Positions 33,293 through 42,700 of a stretch of 64,000 nt of DNA are shown in pieces; the first letter of the stretch is position 1, and every line of letters starts with the position of its first letter. The notes below the pieces were generated by a model, which worked only from the letters and a program-made list of their open reading frames with translations, was not told the DNA's origin and did no database searches. The stretch covers positions 97,084,051-97,148,050 of the forward strand of contig OX123182.2 of the NCBI GenBank assembly GCA_944739405.2, given 5' to 3'. This DNA is from Euclidia mi (taxonomy: Eukaryota; Arthropoda; Insecta; Lepidoptera; Erebidae). Both the position numbers and the translations under genes were made by a program.

Positions 33293-33871
33293 TTACATTC
33301 AAAAGGTGGTTACTGGTCGTGTTCTAGTTACTAATTAGAGCAAAATATTTATTAAATTCTTTCCTTTGACATTGAGCGGTCCGGTCGTGTCTGCGGCTTG
33401 TATTATTTTTGTTCATTTTTACGAAAAATCTGTTGTTATACCTAACTATATTCAAAAAGTTTACTTATCTAGTGGCAAAGGCCGAACCCAAGATTTGTAA
33501 GTCGTAGGGCTAGATCAAGTTTCTTATATCTACAATTCATTATTACCTAATAATTACCCTAAGCGCTTCTCCATAGATTGTTATCTTTAATATTAGGCTA
33601 TTACACTAGCCTCGGCATTTACATGTAGGTATGCGTGATGAATTATGAATGATAAATGTTTATGTTCAAATTCAGACTGCCGTTGTACGCGTGAAGAATG
33701 CAAGCGTGGGTCATTATTATTTAGGTATCCTAATTAGCGTATAGGGTTGTCACTTGTTCAAGGTACTCAGGCCCTTGTTTTCTCTAATTTCAGGGAGTAT
33801 CTTCAGGGCTGCTACGCCCTTTGGGCTAGGGAATTTTCCTTAGGGAAAATCCCGGCCTAACGGGGGGGGTG

Positions 33872-34268
33872 TGTGACGTCACATCGCGCCCCTGCGCCGC
33901 GAGCCTCGCTACGAGTGACGCACAGCAGTGGGCCGTTCCCTCGCGCCCCTCCACGCCGGCCTTATAAATACAGGGGACACACGAGGCTTCGCCCCTTTTG
34001 CTCCGGCCAGCACCACCGAGTTGAGTACAAGACCATCTGAAGACCTGTGAAGTGCCAACGTCGACCACGCCCTGGATAATTGTCTCTTGTGTTAACCTTA
34101 ATCGTCAGTTCTTTTTTGTATCGAATAACTGGAATTATAACGCGAGTTTAAACTTTCCTGGTGATATTTTTTATTTATTTCCCGTAAGTCAACCTAATTA
34201 TCTCTCTTTAATTGCTCGGCGAGTGATCGATCCCGGCTACCCCGTGGAAATCAATCACTCGTGCGACA
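33872..34268 (+). repeat. 3' LTR
   Basis: Starts TGTGACGTCACA, ends ACA. It contains a TGACGTCA palindrome at its start and a TATA box at 33963. The GTAT duplication follows. Confidence 0.8.
33963..33970 (+). promoter_or_regulatory. TATA box of the LTR promoter
   Basis: TATAAATA, about 90 bp into the 3' LTR, in CGGCCTTATAAATACAGGGG. The matching site in the 5' LTR is lost at the deletion point, so only the 3' copy retains it. Confidence 0.6.
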
Positions 34269-34278
34269 GTATGATTAA

Positions 34279-34900
34279 TTGTTACAGTTCACAACAAATT
34301 ATAAGAGGACGACAAACAGACAATCATGGAGTGAAGAATTTATGAAAAATGCCATTTTACATGTTATAGAAGGAAAAAGTGGATATCGCGTCGCTTCTAG
34401 AAATTTTTCAGTAACACAATCGACCCTGGAAGACAGAGTAAAAAAATACCGGCAAACTTACAATGTTGATGATGCTTCAAAAAAAGACCTGGGTCGCGTA
34501 GTTTTTACAGCTGAGCAAGAAAGTTTAATGTGTCAACATGTAAAGGATCTTGAAGCTCAATTATTTGGACTAACATACAGGGATTTTCGACATTTTGCAT
34601 TTCAAATGGCGGAGAAAAATGGTATAGCCCACAATTTTAACAAAAGCACTGAATTGGCTGGAATGGATTGGCTTTATGAATTTTTACGTACGTCGCCATC
34701 CAGAGTTATCGTTGCGTCTTCCAGAACCTACTTCCGTAGCACGTGCAATAGGTTTTAACAGAGTCAATGTATCAATTTTTTTTACTCTGTTGGTTGAATT
34801 GCAAGACAAATACAAATTTGGGCCAACCAAGATATTTAATGTCGATGAAACTGGGATCTCGACTGTGCCCAAGAAGAAATCTAAAGTCCTTTCTTTAAAA
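34279..34900 (+). pseudogene. Pogo-like transposase, N-terminal half (split by LINE)
   Basis: From NYKRTTNRQSWSEEFMKNAI: a Psq-type helix-turn-helix (GKSGYRVASRNFSVTQSTLE) at about 34360-34430, then the CENPB-type domain (FTAEQESLMCQHVKDLEAQL). Then, after a +1 frame change near 34690, RRHPELSLRLPE leads into the DDE domain with the first Asp in FNVDETGIST. The frame change is explained by a duplicated TACG (TTTTACGTACGTCGC). No in-frame ATG precedes NYKR, and TTACAG just before could be a splice acceptor with the start codon on an upstream exon. Pogo transposases cut and paste TA-flanked elements. Codon 34898-34900 joins directly to 39749 once the LINE is removed. Confidence 0.85.
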
Positions 34901-35344
34901 TTTACCTGACTTTTTTTACCTGAAACGTCGCATGGACATAATCATTTCAAATAGCTCCCAAGTTAAATAAACTTTTATCGTGTATTTTGTAATATATCAG
35001 TGTTAATAACATGTGTTTTGTGATAAATAACCTAAGATACTAATAAACTTACTTAGTTACGGCGAAAAACATTAAAACAACAGTGAAATACACCTCAACA
35101 ATAAGTGCTCCATCATATTGTCAACATTGGAAGTGCATGGTATAATCGCGGTTAATTGAAAGGTGTAAAAGCTATATTAGCTTGAGCTGTCATCGGAAAG
35201 CGTTCGCGGGTGAATTAACAAAGCGCGTTCCAGGCTCCAGCGCTACACCAGTTGTCAATTGATGCATTCACGACAAAGCATTTACGAAGTTCGCTTCATT
35301 ACGAAATTTGAATACTTGTCTTTTGAGTCACAAAAATAAATAAA

Positions 35345-36421
35345 ATGTCTGCTGCGAAATTTAAATGTGCGGAATGTCAAAGTGTTATAAAAAATAAAAA
35401 TATGATGAAATGTTGTGGTTGCTTGTTGGTATATCACTTGGATTGTATGCAAGTCACAATTGGCCGCTATAATGCAATGAATAGTACTAGCAAACAAAAC
35501 TGGAAATGCTTTACTTGCCAAAAGGATGAGAGCGAATCAAACAACACTGGTACTCCACTAAAACCGGACCCCCCACAGCAACCTGCTTCTTTGAATGTTA
35601 CCACTCGGTCCAACAATAATAAATTAAAAACATCGAAAATTGATTCCACGACAAACACTGGCGAACCGATACCCTTGAACTTATTACGGGAAACGATCCG
35701 TGAAGAGATACGATCTTCGTTAAAATCAACGATCAGAGAGACGGAACATCTCCAAAATATAAATGAAAAATTATCTGGATTTGAAAATTCTCTCGAATTC
35801 TACAATACGCAGTATGAGGAAATTAAGAAAAGCATAAATGATAGGGATATAATAATTGAAAAATTGGAAAAGGATAACGTGCAACTGATGGCATCCTTGA
35901 GGGATCTAAATCACCGTATCAACTCAGTTGAACAAAATATGCGTGAGTGCAACGTTGAAATAAACGGAATACCCGAGCATCAATCGGAAAATCTGGCCAA
36001 TGTTACTCTGCAACTAAGTAGGAAAATTTGTTGTCCCCTTCAAACTGAAGACATCCTCCATGCTACCAGGGTGGCTAAGTTGAATAAAAAAACAGACCGA
36101 CCAAGAGCAGTGGTCGTCAGGCTTCGCACCCGTGCGGTTCGTGACTCCATCTTAGCCGCTACGTCAAAATATAACAGTGACCATCAGGACGATAAACTTT
36201 CAATTAATCACTTGGGCATTAGTGGCAAGCGTGGACCCATCTTTGTCTCTGAACACCTGAGTCCTACTAATAAACACCTGCATGCAGCTACGAGGCTGAG
36301 GGCTAAGGAAGCTAATTACAAGTATGTCTGGGTTCGCGACGGCTGCATCTACGTCAGGAAGAACGAAGGAAGCCAAGGCATACATGTTCGTGACCTGGAT
36401 GGTTTGGCGCTGCTGAAATAA
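35345..36421 (+). CDS. LINE ORF1 with PHD-like zinc finger
   Basis: 358 residues from ATG 35345. Residues 8-60 form a PHD-like Cys/His cluster: CAEC, KCCGC, VYHLDC, KCFTC. The middle (residues about 120-205) is charged and probably coiled-coil (ENSLEFYNTQYEEIKKSIND, IIEKLEKDNVQLMASLRDLN). The following segment (NVEINGIPEHQSENL to VVVRLRTRAVRDSILA) resembles the RNA-recognition part of L1-type ORF1 proteins. ORF1 proteins of this class form trimers and chaperone element RNA. Uninterrupted; stop at 36419-36421. Confidence 0.85.
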   Translation: MSAAKFKCAECQSVIKNKNMMKCCGCLLVYHLDCMQVTIGRYNAMNSTSKQNWKCFTCQKDESESNNTGTPLKPDPPQQPASLNVTTRSNNNKLKTSKIDSTTNTGEPIPLNLLRETIREEIRSSLKSTIRETEHLQNINEKLSGFENSLEFYNTQYEEIKKSINDRDIIIEKLEKDNVQLMASLRDLNHRINSVEQNMRECNVEINGIPEHQSENLANVTLQLSRKICCPLQTEDILHATRVAKLNKKTDRPRAVVVRLRTRAVRDSILAATSKYNSDHQDDKLSINHLGISGKRGPIFVSEHLSPTNKHLHAATRLRAKEANYKYVWVRDGCIYVRKNEGSQGIHVRDLDGLALLK

Positions 36422-36426
36422 CCTGA

Positions 36427-39363
36427 GGTACAGTACCTGACAGACAACGATTATCACTTAATCTAGTCACATTCACTCCTATCAACATTTATTACCAGAA
36501 CGTACGCGGACTACAGACAAAGACCAATGAAGTGCACAATAATATCCTCCAGAACAATTATGATATAATTACATTTTGTGAGACATGGCTCAATTCAAAC
36601 ATATTGGATCGGGAAGTCATTGACGACAGATACATTGTATATCGCAGGGATCGTAATTTGTCAAATTCTAATAAATTGGATGGCGGGGGAGTACTGTTGG
36701 CAGTGTCGAGGCATATTCCCTCATATCGTATTACAAAATGGGAAAGCGACTGTGAAGACATTTGGGTGGTGTTAGAAAGTGTTAAAAATCATAAAATATA
36801 TAAAATAGCGTTATGTATTGTTTACTTGCCTCCGCCTGTTAAACACGATGCTCTTGTTAAGTTTCTTGATAAAATTAATAATGTCTCTGAGATAGTAGAG
36901 GATGTTGTAATAATTGGTGATTTCAATCTGGGTTTTATTGATTGGCTAAATGTGACTAATGTGTCATGTCCTGCTGGTGGCACGGGTGATAGTAATGAAC
37001 AAAGACTGACCTACACATTATTAGATTTTATTGCATTGAATGATATGAAACAAACAAATCATGTAAGTAATAATGACAACAAAATCTTAGATCTTATAAT
37101 AACTAACTTATCCTGTTCTGTTGCTAAAACTAGTGCAATTAGTAGGCCTGATTTATACCATCCTCCGCTCGAGATCATATTGGAGATATCGTTAGACTCT
37201 CCAACACTACCTAGGCCTCGCTTGGACTTTAATTTTTTTAAGGCTGATTATAATATAATCTTACCTGCCCTGAAACGTGTGGATTGGGTAAACGGTTTTT
37301 GTTCGTGTGAGGATGTAGATGACATGGTATCTTTTTTCTACGATAAGATAAATTCTATTGTCAAAGAATATGTACCTAAACGCAAACCACGCCAAGCTTC
37401 CTATCCTGTGTGGTTCACACGCGATCTTATTTGCCGTTTGAAAGAAAAAGAAAAGTTAAGGCTTAAGATGCGTAAGTATAACAATCCGCGTGATAAACTT
37501 GAATATGAATTAATTAGGAAAAGATGCGATAAACTTATCCGTCATTGTTATACTGACTACATAAACTCCATAGAAAACAATCTTAAAAACAATCCAAAAC
37601 TTTTCTGGAGCTATATTAAACACAAAAAGTCCAGCTCTAACACCCTACCCACAGTAATGCACAATAACCAGCAAAATACGTCGTCTAATTGTACTGACAT
37701 TGCCAATATGTTTGCTTCCCACTTCAGCTCTGTTTATTTGAACTCATCTTATCCTATGTCATCTGTACATTCATACTCTATTAACGATTTATCTGAAAGT
37801 AGCGTCTTATCTTTTATCCATGTCTCCGAAAATGATGTCCTATTAGCATTGAAACGCTTAGATTCTCGTAAGGGCGCTGGACCTGGCGGTATACCACCTC
37901 TTTTCATAAAACTGTGTGCTCCAGCGCTGTCGTATCCTCTCAAAGAGATCTTTAATAAGTCACTCAAAACTAGCCAATTCCCTAGCGAGTGGAAACGAAC
38001 GCGAATAGTGCCAATTTTTAAAAAGGGAGACAATGGTGATGTTCGAAATTACAGACCGATATCAATATTGTCATGCTTTTCAAAAATATTTGAGTCCCTC
38101 ATCTGCCCAATTTTGACTAAGCACACCAAAACTCGGCTAACTTTAGAACAACACGGCTTCCAAGCTAATAAATCAGTCGAAACTAATTTAATATCTTACA
38201 TAACCCCTATCATGGAAGGTGTTGATAAAGGCTACCAAATTGACTCAGTATACACTGATTTTGCAAGTGCATTCGATCTGGTGGACCATCATATCCTGAT
38301 AGTTAAACTCCGGTCGCAATATGGAATTTGCGATAACTTGTTAGGTTGGTTTGAATCGTACCTCAGCAACCGGGAATATAATGTGGTAGTGAGAGGACAC
38401 GATTCCAAAAAATATTTTGCAAAGTCGGGAGTGCCTCAGGGTTCCCATCTAGGACCAATTTTGTTCCTTCTCTTTATCAATGATATAGTCAAACGTATCC
38501 GCCACTGTCAAAGTTCCCTATTTGCAGATGACATGAAAATATCTAGACAGATTGATTCAAATGACGACATGATATTGATACAAGCTGACCTTGATCGTGT
38601 TTACGAATGGTGCATCGAAAACAACATGATGCTTAACGCTGCCAAATGCCAACATATCCGTTTCACAAAAAAAAGAAAATACCTTCCAACTCAATATCAC
38701 ATCAACGGGGTTCCGATCGCAGTTACACAACAAGTGCGTGACTTGGGCATTGTCTTGGACTCAGAACTCACATTCATTCCCCACTATAACAACATAGTAA
38801 ATAGAGCAGCCAAAATGCTGGGTTTCATTAAACGCAATACCAAAGCCTTTAGGTATTCAACGTCTAAAATACTGCTATTCAATGCTCTAGTCAGAACCAT
38901 CCTTGAATTTGGCAGCACCGTTTGGAATCCCCAATACGCCGTCCACGTGCAACGCATTGAGTCCATTCAACGCTCATTTACCAGGTACCTGGCATTTGTC
39001 AGTCCAGGCATTAGCGCAAGATGCTCCTATGATCACAGACTGAGTTACTTTAAAATGAACACCTTGCAGGATAGGCGGATGATGTTGGATCTCCTTCTAT
39101 TACAAAAACTAATAAAAGGCACATCCCACTGTGAAGGTTTACTGGATCGCATAAATATTTCTGTCCCAAAACTAAATGCTAGAAGGAAATGTTCTAACTT
39201 CTTTAATGTCCCCATTCATAGAACTAACTTAGGCTCTCGTTCCCCAGTTGTAAGACTGACCACCGTTTACAACCAATTCTGGCGAATATTAGACTTGGAT
39301 GTATTCCATGACAATCCCACACGTTTTCGGGCTAAAATAATTAACGTTAAGAATAAGAAATAA
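36427..39363 (+). CDS. LINE ORF2 (APE endonuclease and reverse transcriptase), no AUG start
   Basis: The frame is open from 36427 (after TGA at 36424-36426) to the stop at 39361, about 978 codons. Endonuclease motifs: YYQNVRGLQTKTNE with catalytic Asn at 36499, FCETWL, IIGDFNLGFIDW, ILDLIITN, and DLYHPPLEI in place of the usual SDH. RT motifs: NYRPISILSCFSKIFES, EQHGFQANKSVETN, YTDFASAFDLVDHH, GVPQGSHLGPILF and FADDMKIS with the catalytic Asp pair at residues about 701-702. There is no ATG between 36427 and the catalytic Asn; the next in-frame ATG is deep in the endonuclease. Initiation must use another codon or reinitiation, or a start has been lost. No internal stop. Confidence 0.88.
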   Translation, partial: GTVPDRQRLSLNLVTFTPINIYYQNVRGLQTKTNEVHNNILQNNYDIITFCETWLNSNILDREVIDDRYIVYRRDRNLSNSNKLDGGGVLLAVSRHIPSYRITKWESDCEDIWVVLESVKNHKIYKIALCIVYLPPPVKHDALVKFLDKINNVSEIVEDVVIIGDFNLGFIDWLNVTNVSCPAGGTGDSNEQRLTYTLLDFIALNDMKQTNHVSNNDNKILDLIITNLSCSVAKTSAISRPDLYHPPLEIILEISLDSPTLPRPRLDFNFFKADYNIILPALKRVDWVNGFCSCEDVDDMVSFFYDKINSIVKEYVPKRKPRQASYPVWFTRDLICRLKEKEKLRLKMRKYNNPRDKLEYELIRKRCDKLIRHCYTDYINSIENNLKNNPKLFWSYIKHKKSSSNTLPTVMHNNQQNTSSNCTDIANMFASHFSSVYLNSSYPMSSVHSYSINDLSESSVLSFIHVSENDVLLALKRLDSRKGAGPGGIPPLFIKLCAPALSYPLKEIFNKSLKTSQFPSEWKRTRIVPIFKKGDNGDVRNYRPISILSCFSKIFESLICPILTKHTKTRLTLEQHGFQANKSVETNLISYITPIMEGVDKGYQIDSVYTDFASAFDLVDHHILIVKLRSQYGICDNLLGWFESYLSNREYNVVVRGHDSKKYFAKSGVPQGSHLGPILFLLFINDIVKRIRHCQSSLFADDMKISRQIDSNDDMILIQADLDRVYEWCIENNMMLNAAKCQHIRFTKKRKYLPTQYHINGVPIAVTQQVRDLGIVLDSELTFIPHYNNIVNRAAKMLGFIKRNTKAFRYSTSKILLFNALVRTILEFGSTVWNPQYAVHVQRIESIQRSFTRYLAFVSPGISARCSYDHRLSYFKMNTLQDRRMMLDLLLLQKLIKGTSHCEGLLDRINISVPKLNARRKCSNFFNVPIHRTNLGSRSPVVRLTTVYNQFWRILDLDVFHDNPTRFRAKIINVKNKK

Positions 39364-39748
39364 ATAGTAAGTACCTATCTGGTCCGAACTAAAATAAACA
39401 TTTATTAATTGTAATAAAATTCAAGTCTAGTCTCAAATAAATACAATATAATATATTTTTTACCTACCATTGCAATTATAATAAATGTAACTGTTTAATT
39501 AGATTTTAATTTTATAAGTACCAACTAGTTCCTATAAGATTTTAAGAATATAATTAACATGTCTAATTTTATATTTTCATTCCTTATTAAATATATATTG
39601 TAACTATGTTCTTATTTTAAGAATGTTGTGCATGTCTGTAATTGGCATAAGCATAAAACTTGTGTAATTTGTGATTTCTTTTTGTAATTGTTTATGTTTA
39701 TTCTGTTGACATGCCTTATTAATAAATAAATAAAATAAATAAATAAAA
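39364..39748 (+). other. 3' UTR and A-rich tail of the LINE
   Basis: AT-rich non-coding DNA ending in a (AATA/TAAA)n run before GGCAAG of the pogo gene. Confidence 0.7.
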
Positions 39749-40955
39749 GGCAAGAAACAAGTTGGTGTTATCTCTTCTGCTGAAAGGGGCCAACTGACTA
39801 CATCAGTTTTGTGTGTGTCAGCTGCAGGTGCTTATGTTCCACCTCTTTTAATTTTTCCAAGAGTTCGTATGAAAGCTGAATTGTTAGATGGGGCACCTCC
39901 TGGAACCATAGCGATATGCCATCCTAGTGGATGGATACAAAGTGATATATTTGTTTATTGGCTAAGTCCCTTTATTGCAAACGTCAAACCTACTAAGAAT
40001 GATCCTGCGTTACTTTTGCTGGAACGGACACACAGCACACAAAAAATCTCCCCTTAAAAGACAAAGCTCGAGAGAATGGAGTGTTCATAGTCAGCTTTCC
40101 TCCCCACTGCACCCATCGTCTTCAACCACTTGACGTTAGCATCATGGGCCTATTAAGCACCTACTACAGTTAAGAAGTGATGACATGGCTGCGTAATAAC
40201 CCAGGTCGAATTGTTACCCAATTTTAACTTGGAAAGCTATTTGGGATTGCATACCTACCTACTCTAAAGCAGCAACTCTACAAAATGCGATGAGTGGTTT
40301 TTCAATAACCGGTATTTATCCACTGAGCTCGAATATCTTCTCAGATCATGATTTTGTATCTGCTATTACAATGGATAATGACGTTACATCTACTGAACCT
40401 ACGACGAACTTTTCTCATCAAGTTCCGTTGGAAACTCAGGACAATAACATTGTTAATAGCATAAAGGAATAAGATAATCCTGTACTTACAGTACAACTGC
40501 CAACAGCTCAAGCGTCACCGAATCTACAACCAACCACTTCGAAGGGTACAGCAATTAGTCCACAACCAAGCACTTCACGGCAATCAACATCGTCGTGTTT
40601 AGTTTTTTCCCCCGCTGAAATTTTACCTAAGCCTCATGTGACAAGAAAAACAACTTCAAATGCTCGTCGAGGCAAAAGCGCTGTTATTATTTCATCACCA
40701 TATAAGTCAGAAATCGAAGAAAATAATGCCAAAAAACCGATTAAGAAGAAAGTGCCGAAACCAAGTGGTGGTATATCAAATCCCAAAAAGACAAAGTTTT
40801 CAGACGATATGTGTATTCATTGCACTGAAATATATGGTAATACGCAAAGAAGTGATGCTTGGGTGCAATGTCTTCAGTGTAAGAAATGGGCTAATAAAGG
40901 TTGTACTCGTTGGGAACCAGAAGATCTTGACGAGTTCCAATGCTTCCGTTATTAA
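39749..40955 (+). pseudogene. Pogo-like transposase, C-terminal half
   Basis: Starts GKKQVGVISSAERGQLTTS, then YVPPLLIFPRVRMKAELLDG, CHPSGWIQSDIFVYW and PALLLLER. The catalytic LLLD.H site is broken: an extra A in GCTGGAACGGACAC shifts the frame at the second Asp. Other-frame sequence continues RENGVFIVSFPPHCTHRLQP and LDVSIMGPLSTYY, so more frame changes follow. From 40290 a single frame runs MSGFSITGIYPLSSN to 40955 with one TAA at 40470. The C-terminus has a Cys-rich finger (CIHCTEIY, WVQCLQCKKWANKGC, FQCFRY), a known appendage of some pogo-like proteins. Several independent lesions show long inactivity. Confidence 0.85.
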
Positions 40956-41168
40956 GGGGCAAAGTCGGGTATGAGATGCGGATATACCCACTTGTGGACC
41001 AGGTATGGAGCAAAACCATAAAAATTTGACTTTTAAAAATGAATTATTTTTTATTACTTAGAATTATTAAAACAGTGATCTCGTTGACCAAATGTGTGAC
41101 TAATAGAGTAAGCTAAACGAATGCTAATAAAGTTGATTTAAGTTTTGTAAAATCAATTTTATTTAATA

Positions 41169-41375
41169 CTAGAGGACGCCAACAGCTACGCATGCATTTT
41201 TTTTTAATTTACCCGTTTTGGCCGATCCCGTGGGAATTTCGGAAAATTCCTTCTTAGTGCACCCCTACGGTCCCCAAGGTACATACATGCCAAATTTCAG
41301 CTTCCTGCGCCCAATAGTTTTGGCTGTAGCGCGTCTGTCAGTCAGTCAGTAACGCAAGGATTTTATATATTAAGA
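41169..41375 (-). mobile_element. Non-autonomous Helitron, 207 bp (second copy)
   Basis: Reverse complement of the 10009-10216 copy. It ends in CTAG at 41169-41172, and its TC start is at 41374-41375. The two copies differ at only a few dozen sites. It sits in the 3' flank of the pogo gene. Confidence 0.78.
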
Positions 41376-41404
41376 TATCCCTTAGTGTCCGAATTTTACC
41401 CCAC

Positions 41405-42700
41405 TTTTCCCTATGTATGGATTCTTGCGATGTTGCAACATTACCGTATGAAAAACGAAAATTTGACGTACATTCAGAACGTTCCAGTTTCTATATAAAT
41501 CTTCAGTCGGGTACAAGATAGGACAAAACGTGGCTACTTTTAAAACTGCTCTATGAGCAATCTCCAAAGATTTGAGAGTTGTTTTAAGAGTACCTCCCAA
41601 GCTAGAAATACATTAAGATATTATAGATTTGCAGAGGGCATAGTAAACACTACGTATGATTGTAATATTAGCAACGTCACGAAGCGATCTAAATATAAAT
41701 ATAAGCTTGCGAACTCTAGACGTCAGTGCTCCAACCTGAGGTTTATAGTTTAGGTATTTGTCTAAAATAACGTCAAGATACCTGATACTGTTAATAGAGT
41801 TTATGTGAGGGCAATGACAATTTGTTACAGAGTCATTCATGCAACTATGAAATATCAAATCTATCATGGGGTATTAGGCTGGCTGGTGGACGACATAGAA
41901 TACGTAATAAATTTTGTTTTTGCGACGTTCAGAGTTAGAGCATGAGAAGATAACCAATCCGCTACGTTGCTTAAGCCGGCTTGGGACGTTTTTTGTAGCT
42001 CAGTCCAGGAATCAGAAACAAAGGTCAAAAACAAAGGATATTGAATTTGTCTAAGTAACTAACTAGTCTAGTATTTACAACCCACTCAAAGATCTTAGAT
42101 AATCCGGTGAGTACAGCTATTGGACGATAGTTATTTACTAAACACCCGTCTCCACCCTTAAAGATGGGATGTATAATGGTCCTTTTCAGTGCTATAGAGA
42201 TAACTGATAAATCAATACATTTATTAAGAATATGGCTGATAACCGGCGAAAGAATATTAGAATATCTTTTTTTTTAATTGTGGATATTTTATTCCATCTG
42301 GTTGCTGTATTTGATCTAAGAGCGTTTATTATATTTACTATCACACACGGGCTTATTTCTTCAAAAAAAAGAATTTAAATTTGGAAAAGTAGAGGTATAA
42401 TTAGTTACTGGGATATTCGACTTAGAAGTAACTTTATATGCAAGGCTCTTACCAATTTGAATAAAAATATTATTAACCTTGTTACAAGCGTCGTTGGGTG
42501 ATTGTTAAAGAGTAATTAATTGCGAAAAAGACTGTTTTTGATGATTTGTGTAACTGCGAGTCATAACTCTCCAGTATATCTAAACTCCGAATGAACTATT
42601 TAATATCACTATCCTGGTTAGACGGCAGTCGCTTTTTAAAAAAGCTAATATTTCCTACAATATGGTTGCATACTTTATACTTATAACGACATTTTGGCGT
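41405..42700 (-). pseudogene. Jockey-type LINE reverse transcriptase remnant
   Basis: Minus-strand order: SLAYKVTSKSNIPVTNYTST (about 42400-42470), then LKRTIIHPIFKGGDGCLVNN with YRPIAVLTGLSKIFEWVVN (about 42090-42190), then a jump to SWTELQKTSQAGLSNVADWL (about 41950-42010), NVAKTKFITYSM, YLDVILDKYLNYKPQVGALT and LKSLEIAHRAVLKVA. The jump from motif 2 to the thumb removes the palm with its catalytic YADD. Stops and frame changes are frequent. It resembles the plus-strand fragment at 4557-4875. Confidence 0.75.

Larger units (their letters stand above)
31750..34268 (+). mobile_element. Deleted Gypsy-type LTR retrotransposon with GTAT target duplication
   Basis: The 3' LTR is 33872-34268 (397 bp), starting TGTGACGTCACATCGCGCCC and ending GTGCGACA. 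The 5' side keeps only the first ~97 bp of the LTR (31750-31846), identical or nearly so to the 3' copy. GTAT flanks both ends (31746-31749 and 34269-34272), a 4-bp duplication showing one insertion event. The rest of the 5' LTR, the primer site, gag, protease, RT and RNase H are missing: LTR sequence runs straight into mid-integrase. A purine tract (CGGGGGGGGTG) precedes the 3' LTR. It lies within the upstream part of the pogo element. Confidence 0.8.
34901..39748 (+). mobile_element. Jockey/CR1-superfamily LINE inserted in the pogo gene
   Basis: Contains a 444-bp 5' UTR, ORF1, ORF2, a ~0.35-kb 3' UTR and an AATAAATAAA-type tail at 39717-39748. The host words TAAAA at 34896-34900 and 39744-39748 are a candidate short duplication, although the A-rich tail blurs the right edge. 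Removing 34901-39748 restores the pogo frame (...SLK then GKKQVG...). Both ORFs are open, so the insertion looks recent compared with the pogo gene, which carries several older defects. Confidence 0.85.
30664..41403 (+). mobile_element. Pogo-like DNA transposon carrying nested insertions
   Basis: The transposase gene (34279-34900 and 39749-40955) is certain; the ends are not. Candidate inverted ends are GTGGGGTAAAACCAGGACA at 30666-30684 and, inverted, TGTCCGAATTTTACCCCAC at 41386-41404, with 16 of 19 bases matching. No TA duplication is clear. Insertions within this span: a deleted LTR element (31750-34268), a Jockey/CR1-type LINE (34901-39748) and a 207-bp Helitron (41169-41375). Excising them leaves about 3 kb, reasonable for a pogo element. 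Confidence 0.4.

Noticed and set aside
31750..34268. An env gene, which would make the LTR element a retrovirus-like errantivirus
   Set aside because: Nothing between the integrase and the 3' LTR resembles an envelope protein.
30664..41404. Exact pogo terminal repeats as certain
   Set aside because: The 16-of-19 match is attractive, but no TA duplication is present and the left one overlaps a possible LINE tail reading, so it is kept only as a low-confidence boundary.
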